A stretch of 64,000 bases of DNA from Pseudomonas pergaminensis (lineage in GTDB: Bacteria > Pseudomonadota > Gammaproteobacteria > Pseudomonadales > Pseudomonadaceae): NCBI RefSeq assembly GCF_024112395.2, contig NZ_CP078013.2:1-64000 (forward strand). Reading direction: 5' to 3'. This document shows, in pieces, positions 43,773-52,282 of the stretch. The notes beneath the pieces were generated by a model. The model did not search any database, was not told the origin of the DNA, and saw only the letters and a program-made list of their open reading frames with translations. The translations under genes and the position numbers were made by a program. The stretch's first letter is position 1. Each line of letters starts with the position of its first letter.

Positions 43773-44774
43773 TTAGCCCTTCATCAACTGCGCCAGTAAC
43801 TCGTAGGAATGAATCCGGTCGGCGTGTTCGTACAGGTCGCAGGTAAAGATCAGCTCATCAGCGCCGGTCTGCTCGATCAGCACTTCCAGTTTGGCGCGGA
43901 TCTTCGCCGGGCTACCGACCATGGCCAGGCCGAGGAAGCTACCCACTGCGTCTTTTTCATGGGGCAGCCACAGGCCGTCCATGGTTTTGACCGGTGGGCG
44001 CTGCACCAGGCTTTGCCCGCGCATCAGCGCCAGAATGCGTTGATACACGGAGGTGGCCAGGTAGTCGGCCTGCTCATCGGTGTCCGCCGCCACCAACGGA
44101 ATGCCGAGCATCACGTAGGGTTTGTCCAGCACTGCTGAAGGCTTGAAGTGGTTGCGGTACACGCGAATCGCCTCATGCATCAGGCGGGGTGCGAAGTGCG
44201 AAGCGAAGGCGTAGGGCAAGCCGCGCTCGCCAGCCAGCTGTGCGCTGAACAGACTGGAGCCCAGCAGCCACACGGGCACATTGGTGCCGGTACCCGGTAC
44301 GGCAATGATCCGTTGATCGGGCGTGCGTGGGCCGAGGTAGGCCATCAACTCGGCGACATCTTCCGGGAATTCATCGGCGCTGCCGGAGCGCTCACGGCGC
44401 AGGGCGCGGGCGGTCATTTGGTCAGAGCCGGGCGCACGGCCCAGGCCCAGGTCGATACGGCCAGGGTAGAGACTCTCCAGGGTGCCGAACTGCTCGGCGA
44501 TCACCAGGGGCGCGTGGTTGGGCAGCATCACGCCGCCGGAACCGACGCGAATGGTCGAAGTGCCACCGGCCAGGTATCCCAGCAGCACCGAGGTCGCGGA
44601 GCTGGCGATGCCGTCCATGTTGTGGTGTTCGGCCACCCAGAAACGGTTGTAGCCGAACTTTTCCACATGTTGGGCCAGGTCCAGGGAATTGCGCAGCGAC
44701 TGCGCCGGGCTGCCATTGGCCCGCACGGGCACCAGGTCGAGGGTCGAGAACTTTACGTCGGACAGCGATTTCAT
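43773..44774 (-). CDS. LLM-class flavin-dependent oxidoreductase
   Basis: A 333-residue luciferase-like monooxygenase-family protein. It contains [69 protein letters not shown] and a conserved [23 protein letters not shown]-terminus, as in the MsnO8-type group. It probably uses FMNH2 supplied by a separate reductase, none of which is adjacent. Substrate unknown. It is divergent from osmC with a 217-base gap. Confidence 0.9.
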   Translation of the reverse strand: MKSLSDVKFSTLDLVPVRANGSPAQSLRNSLDLAQHVEKFGYNRFWVAEHHNMDGIASSATSVLLGYLAGGTSTIRVGSGGVMLPNHAPLVIAEQFGTLESLYPGRIDLGLGRAPGSDQMTARALRRERSGSADEFPEDVAELMAYLGPRTPDQRIIAVPGTGTNVPVWLLGSSLFSAQLAGERGLPYAFASHFAPRLMHEAIRVYRNHFKPSAVLDKPYVMLGIPLVAADTDEQADYLATSVYQRILALMRGQSLVQRPPVKTMDGLWLPHEKDAVGSFLGLAMVGSPAKIRAKLEVLIEQTGADELIFTCDLYEHADRIHSYELLAQLMKG

Positions 44775-44882
44775 AAGCCTGCTTCTCCAAGGGGGCCGCA
44801 GGCTTTATAGACGAACCAAAACCTGCCGCTTCATGTGCATACCTATGCAATGAGGGCATATACCCGAGATTCAATAGCACGC

Positions 44883-44896
44883 TAGGAAAATTCCTA
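44883..44896. promoter_or_regulatory. Palindrome upstream of osmC
   Basis: TAGGAAAATTCCTA has perfect 6-bp arms around AA and lies about 95 bases before the osmC start, in an AT-rich patch. It is a candidate operator for osmC or the divergent oxidoreductase; no matching regulator is identified. Confidence 0.35.
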
Positions 44897-44991
44897 CTGT
44901 ATTGCTAGGTTTCTCCGACAGGATGAACTTTGCCAGTCCGACTACTCTCAGAACCCTTACTGACGCAAAACCACCGTTCGAGGAGACCGCT

Positions 44992-45423
44992 ATGAGTATC
45001 GTGAAAAAAGCATCCGCGCATTGGGAAGGTGACCTGAAGACTGGTCTGGGTTCCATTTCCACGGAAACCGGCGTGCTACGTGAAGCGCCCTACGGCTTCA
45101 AGGCGCGTTTCGAGGGTGGCAAGGGCACCAACCCGGAAGAACTGATCGGGGCGGCCCACGCCGGCTGTTTCTCCATGGCCTTCTCCATGATTCTCGGCGA
45201 TGCCGGGCTCAAGGCTGACAGCATCGACACCCAGGCCGAAGTGACCCTGGACCAGGTCGACGGTGGTTTTGCGATCACCGCCGTGCACTTGATCCTCAAG
45301 GCCAAGATTCCGGGCGCAAGCCAGGCGCAGTTCGATGAGTTGAGCAAAAAGGCCAAGGAAGGGTGCCCGGTGTCCAAGGTGCTGAATGCAAAAATCAGCC
45401 TGGATGCCACGCTCGTAAACTGA
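44992..45423 (+). CDS. osmC: Peroxiredoxin OsmC
   Basis: OsmC reduces organic hydroperoxides through two redox cysteines. The 143-residue form starts MSIVKKASAHWEGDLKTG (ATG 44992) and has C59 in AAHAGCFSMAFS and C125 in EGCPVSKVL, the expected catalytic pair. Family length is complete. It is followed by a REPIN and the second DUF1161 gene. Confidence 0.95.
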   Translation: MSIVKKASAHWEGDLKTGLGSISTETGVLREAPYGFKARFEGGKGTNPEELIGAAHAGCFSMAFSMILGDAGLKADSIDTQAEVTLDQVDGGFAITAVHLILKAKIPGASQAQFDELSKKAKEGCPVSKVLNAKISLDATLVN

Positions 45424-45451
45424 CACCGCTAAACCTGTAGCAGCCGGTTTC

Positions 45452-45539
45452 TGTGGGAGCTGGCTTGCCTGCGAAAGCATCACCTCGGAGTCACTGCGAA
45501 GCCGAGGCAACTGCATCGCGGGCAAGCGCGGCTCCCACA
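45452..45539. repeat. REPIN (imperfect arms)
   Basis: The left arm TGTGGGAGCTGGCTTGCC plus TGCGAA begins at 45452. The right arm ends 45539 and carries substitutions (GGGCAAGCGCGGCTCCCACA), so this copy has diverged. An inner CACCTCGG/CCGAGG pair is also visible. Confidence 0.88.
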
Positions 45540-45659
45540 GAGGTCGTTCCGACATTTAGTTATGCGTTAAATCAGAACTCGTGTTTCACCGATGTGGTCC
45601 TATAGCCTATGCAGCCTTAGCCGCACACCCGTGCGCAATGCATTTAGGGAGCTTCAAAC

Positions 45660-45899
45660 ATGAAACGTTTTGCCTTGGCGATCATCTGCGGTGTATTGGC
45701 CACATCGGCTGTGGCCGCACCAAAAGACTGCGAAGAGCTCAGGAAAGAGATCGAGGTCAAGATCCAGGCTAATGCGGTTCCGTCCTACACCCTGGAGATC
45801 GTCAGCAAGGAAGAAGCCGACAAGCACGACAGCGCCATGGTTGTCGGCAGCTGTGAGAATGGCACCAAGGCCATCGTCTACCAGAAGAACAACGACTGA
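45660..45899 (+). CDS. DUF1161 small exported protein (copy 2)
   Basis: A 79-residue paralogue of the 43484 gene: signal peptide MKRFALAIICGVLATSAVA, then KDCEELRKEIEVKIQANAVPSYTLEIV and VVGSCENGTKAIVYQKNND, with the same two cysteines. The two copies flank the oxidoreductase and osmC genes. Function unknown. Confidence 0.9.
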   Translation: MKRFALAIICGVLATSAVAAPKDCEELRKEIEVKIQANAVPSYTLEIVSKEEADKHDSAMVVGSCENGTKAIVYQKNND

Positions 45900-46322
45900 T
45901 CAGATGCAGTTGACGCTGCGTTCCTCCGCGAGCAACTGACGCGCCGAGTCATACAACCGGATATTGGGTGTGAAGGCCAACGAGCGCCCTTCCAGCACAT
46001 AGCGCTGGCCGGCCTGGAAGTGGTCGTATTGCAGGGTCATGAAGCAGGTGCGGTACATCATCTGGCTCAGCCCACCCAAACCGCCACCCGCCGGGACTTC
46101 AAAGTCGAAGCGCACCATCAATTCGTGATGGCCGGGCGGAAATTGGAAGAAACGTCCGTCATCCAGGTTCTTGCCGTCCAGACGCTGCGCCATCACCAGC
46201 TTGGAGCCCGGCGTTGGCGTGGTGAAATCGACCCAGGCTTGCTGCGGATCCGCCGGTGGAACGGGGGTAGTCGTGCAGGCACTGAGGAACAAGGCGGCGA
46301 CGGGAAACAAGAGCTGACGCAT
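45900..46322 (-). CDS. Small predicted lipoprotein
   Basis: A 140-residue protein starting MRQLLFPVAALFLSACTTTPVPP (ATG 46322) with a lipobox LSAC, so it is predicted to be lipidated at that Cys. The mature domain (WVDFTTPTPGSKLVMAQRLDGK, FFQFPPGHHELMVRFDFEVP, CFMTLQYDHFQAGQRYVLEGRSLAF) looks like a beta-rich fold of the kind found in DUF2846-like proteins; I am not certain of the family. An upstream in-frame start at 46466 overlaps the divergent gene and is unlikely. It shares a 142-base control region with the divergent peptidase lipoprotein. Confidence 0.82.
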   Translation of the reverse strand: MRQLLFPVAALFLSACTTTPVPPADPQQAWVDFTTPTPGSKLVMAQRLDGKNLDDGRFFQFPPGHHELMVRFDFEVPAGGGLGGLSQMMYRTCFMTLQYDHFQAGQRYVLEGRSLAFTPNIRLYDSARQLLAEERSVNCI

Positions 46323-46464
46323 GGCAGGCACTCGACGAAAGGAGAGAATGGAGCCCGGCGCCGACGGCAGCAGGCTCCCTATGAGTATAAACACGTCATG
46401 CCGTGGAAAAATTCCGCGCAGGCACGATAGTCTGGCGAGCAAATTACCCAGGAGTGGTCGGGGC

Positions 46465-47508
46465 ATGGTCAGGCGTTTTCTTCCAGGGTTGATGGTTGTG
46501 CTGCTCAGCGGCTGCTCCAGTGTCAGTTACTACGGTCAATTGGCCAGCGGTCAGTGGCAGTTGCTGCGGGCCAGGGAGCCGGTGGCTCAGGTGATTGCCG
46601 ACCCCTCCCGCCCTGCCTTATTGCGCGAGCACCTGGTGCAATCGCAAAAGGCGCGCACGTTCGCCAGTGAACACCTGCACCTGCCTGACAACCAGAGTTA
46701 CAGGTTGTACGCCGACATCGGCCGGCCCTATGTGGTCTGGAATGTCTTTGCCACGCAGGAATTTTCCTTGTCCCCCGAAACCCATTGCTTCCCCATCGCC
46801 GGCTGTGTGGCCTATCGCGGCTATTACAACCAGGGCGCGGCGCGTGGCGAGGCTGCGTTGCTGAAGCAGCAGGGCATGGACGTCTCGATAGGCGGCGTCG
46901 AGGCGTATTCCACCTTGGGTTGGTTCAACGACCCGATCATGAATTCAATGATGAACTGGGGCGATGAACGCTTGGCCACGCTGATCTTCCATGAGCTGGC
47001 GCACCAGCGTTTCTATGTGAAGGACGACACCGAGTTCAATGAGTCGTTTGCCAATTTCGTCGAGCAGGAAGGTACACGCCAATGGCGCGCTGCGCGGGGG
47101 CTGGCGCCTGATAGCTTGTCCACGTCCAAACAGCGTGACCAGTTTATCCAGTTGGTCCTCGATACCCGTCAACGCTTGCAAACGCTCTACGCCCAACCCT
47201 TGGCTGAGGATGCGATGCGTCAGGCCAAGGCGGCGCAATTCGAGCGTTTGCGCAGCGATTACCGGCAACTGCGCGACAGCCAATGGGGCGGCGATAAACG
47301 TTATGACGCCTGGATCAACCAGCCCATGAACAATGCGCGGCTGTTGCCATTTGGGCTGTACGACCAGTGGGTGCCGGCGTTTGCGGCGTTGTTTGCGCAG
47401 GAAGGTGGGGATTGGGTGAGGTTTTATGCGGCGGTGGAACGGTTGGGAGGGTTGCCGGTGGAGCAGCGCAAGGCGGCGTTGAGGCACTTGCAAGGTGGTG
47501 GCCTTTAG
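46465..47508 (+). CDS. Predicted aminopeptidase lipoprotein with HELAH motif
   Basis: A 347-residue protein starting MVRRFLPGLMVVLLSGCSSVSYYGQ (ATG 46465), with lipobox LSGC. It has the zinc metalloprotease motif HELAH at 176-180, followed by NESFANFVEQEG whose Glu could be the third ligand. It resembles the putative aminopeptidase family (PF10023 as I recall) found in Pseudomonas. A long hydrophilic helical region follows. Activity is inferred only from the motif. The gene ends 5 bases before a REPIN. Confidence 0.87.
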   Translation: MVRRFLPGLMVVLLSGCSSVSYYGQLASGQWQLLRAREPVAQVIADPSRPALLREHLVQSQKARTFASEHLHLPDNQSYRLYADIGRPYVVWNVFATQEFSLSPETHCFPIAGCVAYRGYYNQGAARGEAALLKQQGMDVSIGGVEAYSTLGWFNDPIMNSMMNWGDERLATLIFHELAHQRFYVKDDTEFNESFANFVEQEGTRQWRAARGLAPDSLSTSKQRDQFIQLVLDTRQRLQTLYAQPLAEDAMRQAKAAQFERLRSDYRQLRDSQWGGDKRYDAWINQPMNNARLLPFGLYDQWVPAFAALFAQEGGDWVRFYAAVERLGGLPVEQRKAALRHLQGGGL

Positions 47509-47512
47509 GGCC

Positions 47513-47594
47513 ATCGCAGGCAAGCCAGCTCCCACAGTTGACCGATTTTCAACATGAGAACGCTTTCAACTGTGGGAGCTGGCTTGCCTGCGAT
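47513..47594. repeat. REPIN (CTGGCTTGCCTGCGAT type, reverse order)
   Basis: The ATCGCAGGCAAGCCAGCTCC arm comes first (47513-47536) and its inverse TGTGGGAGCTGGCTTGCC plus TGCGAT last (47571-47594). The complementarity extends inward through CAGTTGA/TCAACTG-like bases. It lies between convergent genes. Confidence 0.93.
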
Positions 47595-47601
47595 AGTTAT
47601 T

Positions 47602-48261
47602 TTAAGGCCGCTGCAAAAATGCCTGGTGCATCTGCGCCAATGTCTCAAAATGCCAAGTCGGCGCCTCGGCATTCAATTCTTCAAAGCTGCCGAACCCATA
47701 CCCCACCGCTGCCGAATCCAGCCCATTGCTGCGCGCACCGATCAGGTCATGCTTGCGGTCACCAATCATCAGGGTGGTGGCCGGGTCCAGATGCTCTTCG
47801 TTGATCAAATGGGCAATCAGCTCGACCTTATTGGTGCGTGTGCCATCCAATTCGCTGCCGTAGATCACCTTGAAGTGCTTGGCGAAATCGAAGTGCCGAG
47901 CGATCTCGCGGGCAAATACCCACGGCTTGGACGTCGCCACGTACAGCTGGCGACCTTGGCCGCTCAGGTCTTCCAACAGCGGCATCACGCCGTCGAACAC
48001 ACGGTTTTCATACAGGCCGGTGACCTTGAAGCGCTCGCGATAGAAATTCACCGCTTCCCAGGCCTTGGCCTCGTCAAAGCCGTAGAACTGCATGAAGGCT
48101 TGCAGCAAGGGTGGGCCGATGAAGTGTTCCAGCTTGGTCAGGTCCGGCTCATCAATGCCGAGTTTGCCGAGGGCGTACTGGATCGAGCGGGTGATGCCTT
48201 CGCGCGGGTCGGTGAGGGTGCCGTCCAGGTCGAACAGCACGGTTTGGTAGTGCAGGGTCAT
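47602..48261 (-). CDS. HAD-family hydrolase (phosphoglycolate phosphatase-like)
   Basis: A 219-residue haloacid dehalogenase-superfamily phosphatase with motif I VLFDLDGTLTDPREGI near the N-terminus, the cap region, motif II VATSKPW and motif III/IV TLMIGDRKHDLIGA. It resembles Gph-type phosphatases, but the substrate is not assignable. Its start overlaps the gamma carbonic anhydrase stop by 4 bases, so the two are coupled. Confidence 0.92.
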   Translation of the reverse strand: MTLHYQTVLFDLDGTLTDPREGITRSIQYALGKLGIDEPDLTKLEHFIGPPLLQAFMQFYGFDEAKAWEAVNFYRERFKVTGLYENRVFDGVMPLLEDLSGQGRQLYVATSKPWVFAREIARHFDFAKHFKVIYGSELDGTRTNKVELIAHLINEEHLDPATTLMIGDRKHDLIGARSNGLDSAAVGYGFGSFEELNAEAPTWHFETLAQMHQAFLQRP

Positions 48262-48800
48262 CGGTCGAATCCTTCAGCCAGGTGCAGGTCTTTGAGCTTC
48301 ACGTAGTTCGCGGCGCTGTAGGTGAAAAAGGCGCGCTCCTTGTCAGTCAGTGGGCGGATTTGTTTAACCGGGCTGCCCACGTACAAGAAGCCGCTTTCGA
48401 GTTTCTTGCCTGGCGGCACCAGGCTGCCAGCGCCGATGATCACGTCGTCTTCCACCACGGCGCCGTCCATCACGATGCTGCCCATGCCGATCAGGATGCG
48501 GTTGCCCACGGTGCAGCCATGCAGCATGACTTTGTGGGCGATGGTCACGTCGTCGCCGATCAACAGCGGGAAGCCGTCCGGGTTAAAAGGACCGGCGTGG
48601 GTGATGTGCAGCACGCAGCCGTCCTGCACGCTGGTGCGCGCACCGATGCGGATGCGGTGCATGTCGCCGCGGATCACGGTCAGCGGCCAGACCGAGCTGT
48701 CGGCGCCGATTTCGACGTCGCCGATCACCACCGCCGAGATATCGACAAAAGCCCCGGCGCCCAGGGCTGGCGTGTGGTTCTGATAGGTGCGAAGGGTCAC
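48258..48800 (-). CDS. Gamma carbonic anhydrase-family protein
   Basis: A 180-residue left-handed beta-helix (hexapeptide repeat) protein of the YrdA/CaiE group. Putative metal-binding histidines are in CVLHITHAG and IAHKVMLHGCTVG. The repeats run IGDVEIGADSSVWPLTVI through IGAGSLVPPGKKLESGFLYVGSPVK. Whether it has anhydrase activity is not known from sequence. It is divergent from prlC. Confidence 0.92.
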   Translation of the reverse strand: MTLRTYQNHTPALGAGAFVDISAVVIGDVEIGADSSVWPLTVIRGDMHRIRIGARTSVQDGCVLHITHAGPFNPDGFPLLIGDDVTIAHKVMLHGCTVGNRILIGMGSIVMDGAVVEDDVIIGAGSLVPPGKKLESGFLYVGSPVKQIRPLTDKERAFFTYSAANYVKLKDLHLAEGFDR

Positions 48801-48902
48801 GATAGCCTCTCTCTCTTCTGCTGATAGCTGCGGTGGACGTTGATTGTAATTAAGATGGCCCCATCTTTGTTCTTACATGTTTCTTCAGCCAAGGTGCCAA
48901 CC

Positions 48903-50954
48903 GTGAGCGCGAACAACCCTCTTCTGCAGTCCTACGACCTGCCGCCGTTCTCGGCGATCCGTGCCGAGCACGTCCAGCCGGCCATTGAACAGATCCTCGC
49001 CGACAACCGCGTTGCCATCGAAGGCATCCTGCACAGCCAGGGTAAAAATCCGACGTGGGCCGGCCTGGTCCTGGCCATGGACGAACTGAATGACCGCCTC
49101 GGTGCTGCCTGGAGCCCGGTCAGCCACCTCAACGCCGTGTGCAACAGCGCTGAACTGCGCGAAGCCTATGAAGGCTGCCTGCCGGCGTTGAGCGCCTACT
49201 CCACCGAGATGGGCCAGAACCGCGCGCTGTTCCAGGCCTTCGAAGCCCTGGCCAACAGCCCGGAAGCCGCCGGTTTCGATGTGGCGCAGAAAACTATCCT
49301 GGAACACTCGCTGCGTGACTTCCGCCTGTCCGGCATCGATCTGCCGCCCGAGCAGCAAAAGCGCTACGCCGAAGTGCAGAGCAAACTGTCCGAGTTGGGC
49401 AGCAAATTTTCCAACCAGTTGCTGGACGCCACCCAGGCCTGGACCAAACACGTGACTGATGAGGCCACCCTCGCCGGCCTGACCGACTCGGCCAAGGCGC
49501 AGATGGCTGCCGCTGCCCAGGCCAAAGGCCTCGACGGCTGGCTGATCACCCTGGAATTCCCGAGCTACTACGCGGTGATGACCTACGCCCAGGATCGTGC
49601 CCTGCGTGAAGAGGTCTACGCGGCCTACTGCACCCGAGCGTCGGACCAAGGCCCGAATGCCGGTCAGAACGATAACGGCCCGGTGATGGAACAGATCCTC
49701 GACCTGCGTCAGGAGCTGGCCCAGTTGCTCGGTTACGCGTCGTTCTCCGAACTGAGCCTGGCGACCAAGATGGCCGAGTCCAGTGACCAGGTGCTGAGCT
49801 TCCTGCGCGACCTGGCCAAGCGCAGCAAGCCGTTTGCCGTCCAGGACCTGCAACAGCTCAAGGCCTACGCCGCCGAACAAGGCTGCGCCGACCTGCAAAG
49901 CTGGGACAGCGGTTTCTACGGCGAGAAACTCCGTGAGCAGCGCTACAGCGTCTCCCAGGAAGCCCTGCGCGCCTACTTCCCGATCGACAAAGTGCTGGGC
50001 GGCCTGTTCGCCATTGTGCAGCGCCTGTACGGCATCGAGATCGCCGAGCAGAAAGGCTTCGACACCTGGCACCCGGATGTCCGCCTGTTTGAAATCAAGG
50101 AAAACGGCCAGCATGTCGGTCGCTTCTTCTTCGACCTCTACGCCCGCGCCAACAAGCGTGGCGGTGCCTGGATGGACGGCGCCCGCGACCGTCGCCGCAC
50201 GATAGACGGTGTACTGCAAAGCCCGGTGGCCAACCTGGTGTGCAACTTCACCCCGGCTGACAGCGGCAAGCCTGCCCTGCTGACCCACGATGAAGTCACC
50301 ACGCTGTTCCACGAATTCGGCCACGGCCTGCATCACCTGCTGACCCGCGTTGAACACGCTGGTGTGTCCGGCATCAACGGCGTGGCCTGGGATGCGGTGG
50401 AGCTGCCGAGCCAGTTCATGGAGAACTGGTGCTGGGAGCCCGAAGGCCTGGCGCTGATCTCCGGTCACTATGAAACCGGCGAGCCATTGCCACAGGATCT
50501 GCTGGAAAAAATGCTCGCGGCGAAGAATTTCCAGTCCGGCCTGATGATGGTGCGCCAGCTGGAATTCTCGCTGTTCGACTTCGAACTGCATGCCACTCAC
50601 GGTGATGGCCGCAGTGTGGCGCAGGTGCTGGAAGGCGTGCGCGATGAGGTGTCGGTGATGCGTCCGCCGGCCTACAATCGCTTCCCCAACAGCTTTGCTC
50701 ACATCTTTGCGGGTGGTTACGCCGCGGGTTACTACAGCTACAAGTGGGCTGAAGTGCTGTCGGCAGATGCCTTCTCCAAGTTCGAGGAAGACGGCGTGCT
50801 CAATGCCGAAACCGGCCGCGCCTTCCGCGAAGCCATCCTCGCGCGTGGCGGCTCCCAGGCGCCAATGGTGCTGTTCGTCGACTTCCGCGGACGTGCGCCG
50901 TCGATTGACGCACTCTTGCGCCACAGCGGCCTGAGTGAGGACGCGGCAGCATGA
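48903..50954 (+). CDS. prlC: Oligopeptidase A (M3 family metallopeptidase)
   Basis: PrlC is a cytoplasmic zinc peptidase that degrades oligopeptides, including cleaved signal peptides. The 683-residue form starts at GTG 48903 (MSANNPLLQSYDLPPFSAI), the usual family start; an in-frame ATG at 48840 would add 21 unrelated residues. The zinc motif HEFGH begins at H470, with the downstream Glu in the ENWCWEPEGL region. The end overlaps the next gene by 4 bases. Confidence 0.97.
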   Translation: MSANNPLLQSYDLPPFSAIRAEHVQPAIEQILADNRVAIEGILHSQGKNPTWAGLVLAMDELNDRLGAAWSPVSHLNAVCNSAELREAYEGCLPALSAYSTEMGQNRALFQAFEALANSPEAAGFDVAQKTILEHSLRDFRLSGIDLPPEQQKRYAEVQSKLSELGSKFSNQLLDATQAWTKHVTDEATLAGLTDSAKAQMAAAAQAKGLDGWLITLEFPSYYAVMTYAQDRALREEVYAAYCTRASDQGPNAGQNDNGPVMEQILDLRQELAQLLGYASFSELSLATKMAESSDQVLSFLRDLAKRSKPFAVQDLQQLKAYAAEQGCADLQSWDSGFYGEKLREQRYSVSQEALRAYFPIDKVLGGLFAIVQRLYGIEIAEQKGFDTWHPDVRLFEIKENGQHVGRFFFDLYARANKRGGAWMDGARDRRRTIDGVLQSPVANLVCNFTPADSGKPALLTHDEVTTLFHEFGHGLHHLLTRVEHAGVSGINGVAWDAVELPSQFMENWCWEPEGLALISGHYETGEPLPQDLLEKMLAAKNFQSGLMMVRQLEFSLFDFELHATHGDGRSVAQVLEGVRDEVSVMRPPAYNRFPNSFAHIFAGGYAAGYYSYKWAEVLSADAFSKFEEDGVLNAETGRAFREAILARGGSQAPMVLFVDFRGRAPSIDALLRHSGLSEDAAA

Positions 50955-51226
50955 GTGAAGGGCCTGTGATTACCAAAAAGCAATTTATCGCCGGGGCGGT
51001 CTGCCCGGCGTGCAGTGAGCCGGACAAGCTGAAGATGTGGACCGAAGACAACGTGCCACACCGTGAGTGCGTGGCGTGCGGTTACACCGACACCTTGAAT
51101 GACCAGGGTCTGTCGGTGCCCAAGGAATTGGGCACCCGGGTGAATACCTCGGCGTTGAAAGCCCCTGCGGACCCAAAAGTGCAGGCGGTGCAGTTCTTTC
51201 CTAATCCGAAGCTGAAAAAAGACTAG
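50951..51226 (+). CDS. YheV-like putative zinc-ribbon protein
   Basis: A 91-residue protein with a Cys4 zinc-ribbon, C18/C21 in VCPAC and C40/C43 in ECVACGYTD, and a basic C-terminus ending PNPKLKKD. The ATG overlaps the prlC stop by 4 bases, so it is translationally coupled. This pairing with prlC is known in gammaproteobacteria; the function is unknown. Confidence 0.9.
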   Translation: MSEGPVITKKQFIAGAVCPACSEPDKLKMWTEDNVPHRECVACGYTDTLNDQGLSVPKELGTRVNTSALKAPADPKVQAVQFFPNPKLKKD

Positions 51227-51245
51227 CCAGCGTACGCAGACCTAA

Positions 51246-51332
51246 TGTGGGAGGGGGCTTGCCCCTGATGGTGGTGTATCAGCCAGCCTATTGGCATTGA
51301 TAAACCACCATCGGGAGCAAGCCTCCTCCCAC
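51246..51332. repeat. REPIN (GGGGGCTTGCCCC variant) with trailing T-run
   Basis: TGTGGGAGGGGGCTTGCCCC at 51246 pairs imperfectly with GGGAGCAAGCCTCCTCCCA ending near 51332, followed directly by a run of T. It could serve as the terminator for prlC and the zinc-ribbon gene. Confidence 0.85.
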
Positions 51333-51338
51333 TTTTTT

Positions 51339-51527
51339 TGCCCGCATTTATTCGACTTAGGTCGCTGAATCGATTCTCTACATCCTTAGCCTGCTATCAT
51401 TTGTAACTATTGATTGCCGCTGCGTTCTATCTCCTTGGGTCGGTTGGATCCAATTCGCTGCTGAAAAAAATCAGAAGCCGCTCCCAGAAGCGGCTGATAA
51501 CCCGTGACCACATGATGAGGTGCCACC
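51339..51527. promoter_or_regulatory. Upstream region of the gluconate dehydrogenase-type operon with a hairpin
   Basis: This stretch after the REPIN should hold the operon promoter. It contains a hairpin AGCCGCT (51476-51482) / AGCGGCT (51489-51495). On the minus strand this is followed by a T-run, so it looks like a terminator for antisense transcription. No firm promoter was picked. Confidence 0.5.
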
Positions 51528-52280
51528 ATGTCTGATCAAGATCAAGACAACCCCCGGCGTGACTTTTTGCGCAAATCCTTGACCTTGATCCCGGTGGTCA
51601 CGGTTGCCAGCACCGGCCTTGGCGGTTCGATGCTGATGGCTACGCCCGAGCCGGCCCAGGCGGCGCCCGCCAAGCCTGTGGCGAGCGAAAAGGCCTACGA
51701 GCCCACGTACTTCACCGCCGAGGAATGGGCGTTTATCAACGCCGCCGTCGAGCGCTTGATCCCCGCCGATGCCCAAGGCCCGGGTGCCCTGGAAGCGGGT
51801 GCGCCGGAATACATCGACCGCCAGATGAATACCCCTTACGCCAGCGGTGCGTTGTGGTTCATGCAGGGCCCGTTCAACGCCGACGCGCCGCCGGAAATGG
51901 GCTGGCAGAGCAAACTGGTGCCCAAGGATATCTATCGCCTGGGCATTGCCGCGACGGATGCCTGGTCGAAGGCGTTCAACGGTAAGGTTTTTGCTGCGCA
52001 AGACAGCGCTACCCGAGACGATATGTTGCACCGTCTCGAAGCCGGCGGCAGTGAGGTGACCGCGCATTTTGACGCGGTGCCGCCGAAGATTTTCTTCAAC
52101 CTGTTACTGCAAAACACCAAGGAAGGGTTCTTCTGCGACCCGATCCACGGCGGCAATAAAGGCATGGTCGGCTGGACCATGATCGGTTTCCCCGGCGCCC
52201 GCGCCGATTTCATGGACTGGGTGGAACGCAACGAGCAGTACCCCTTCCCGGCCGTTTCAATCCGCGGCGAGAGGGCATAA
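51528..52280 (+). CDS. Gluconate 2-dehydrogenase gamma (subunit 3) family protein
   Basis: The small subunit of a membrane-associated sugar acid dehydrogenase. The 250-residue protein has a twin-arginine signal (NPRRDFLRKSLTLIPVVTVASTGLGG) cleaved near PAQAA, implying folded export through Tat together with the flavoprotein subunit. The mature part (FTAEEWAFINAAVERLIPADAQGPGALEAGAPEYIDRQMN) is typical of this family. It is first in a three-gene operon, with the next gene 2 bases away. Confidence 0.92.
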   Translation: MSDQDQDNPRRDFLRKSLTLIPVVTVASTGLGGSMLMATPEPAQAAPAKPVASEKAYEPTYFTAEEWAFINAAVERLIPADAQGPGALEAGAPEYIDRQMNTPYASGALWFMQGPFNADAPPEMGWQSKLVPKDIYRLGIAATDAWSKAFNGKVFAAQDSATRDDMLHRLEAGGSEVTAHFDAVPPKIFFNLLLQNTKEGFFCDPIHGGNKGMVGWTMIGFPGARADFMDWVERNEQYPFPAVSIRGERA

Positions 52281-52282
52281 GC

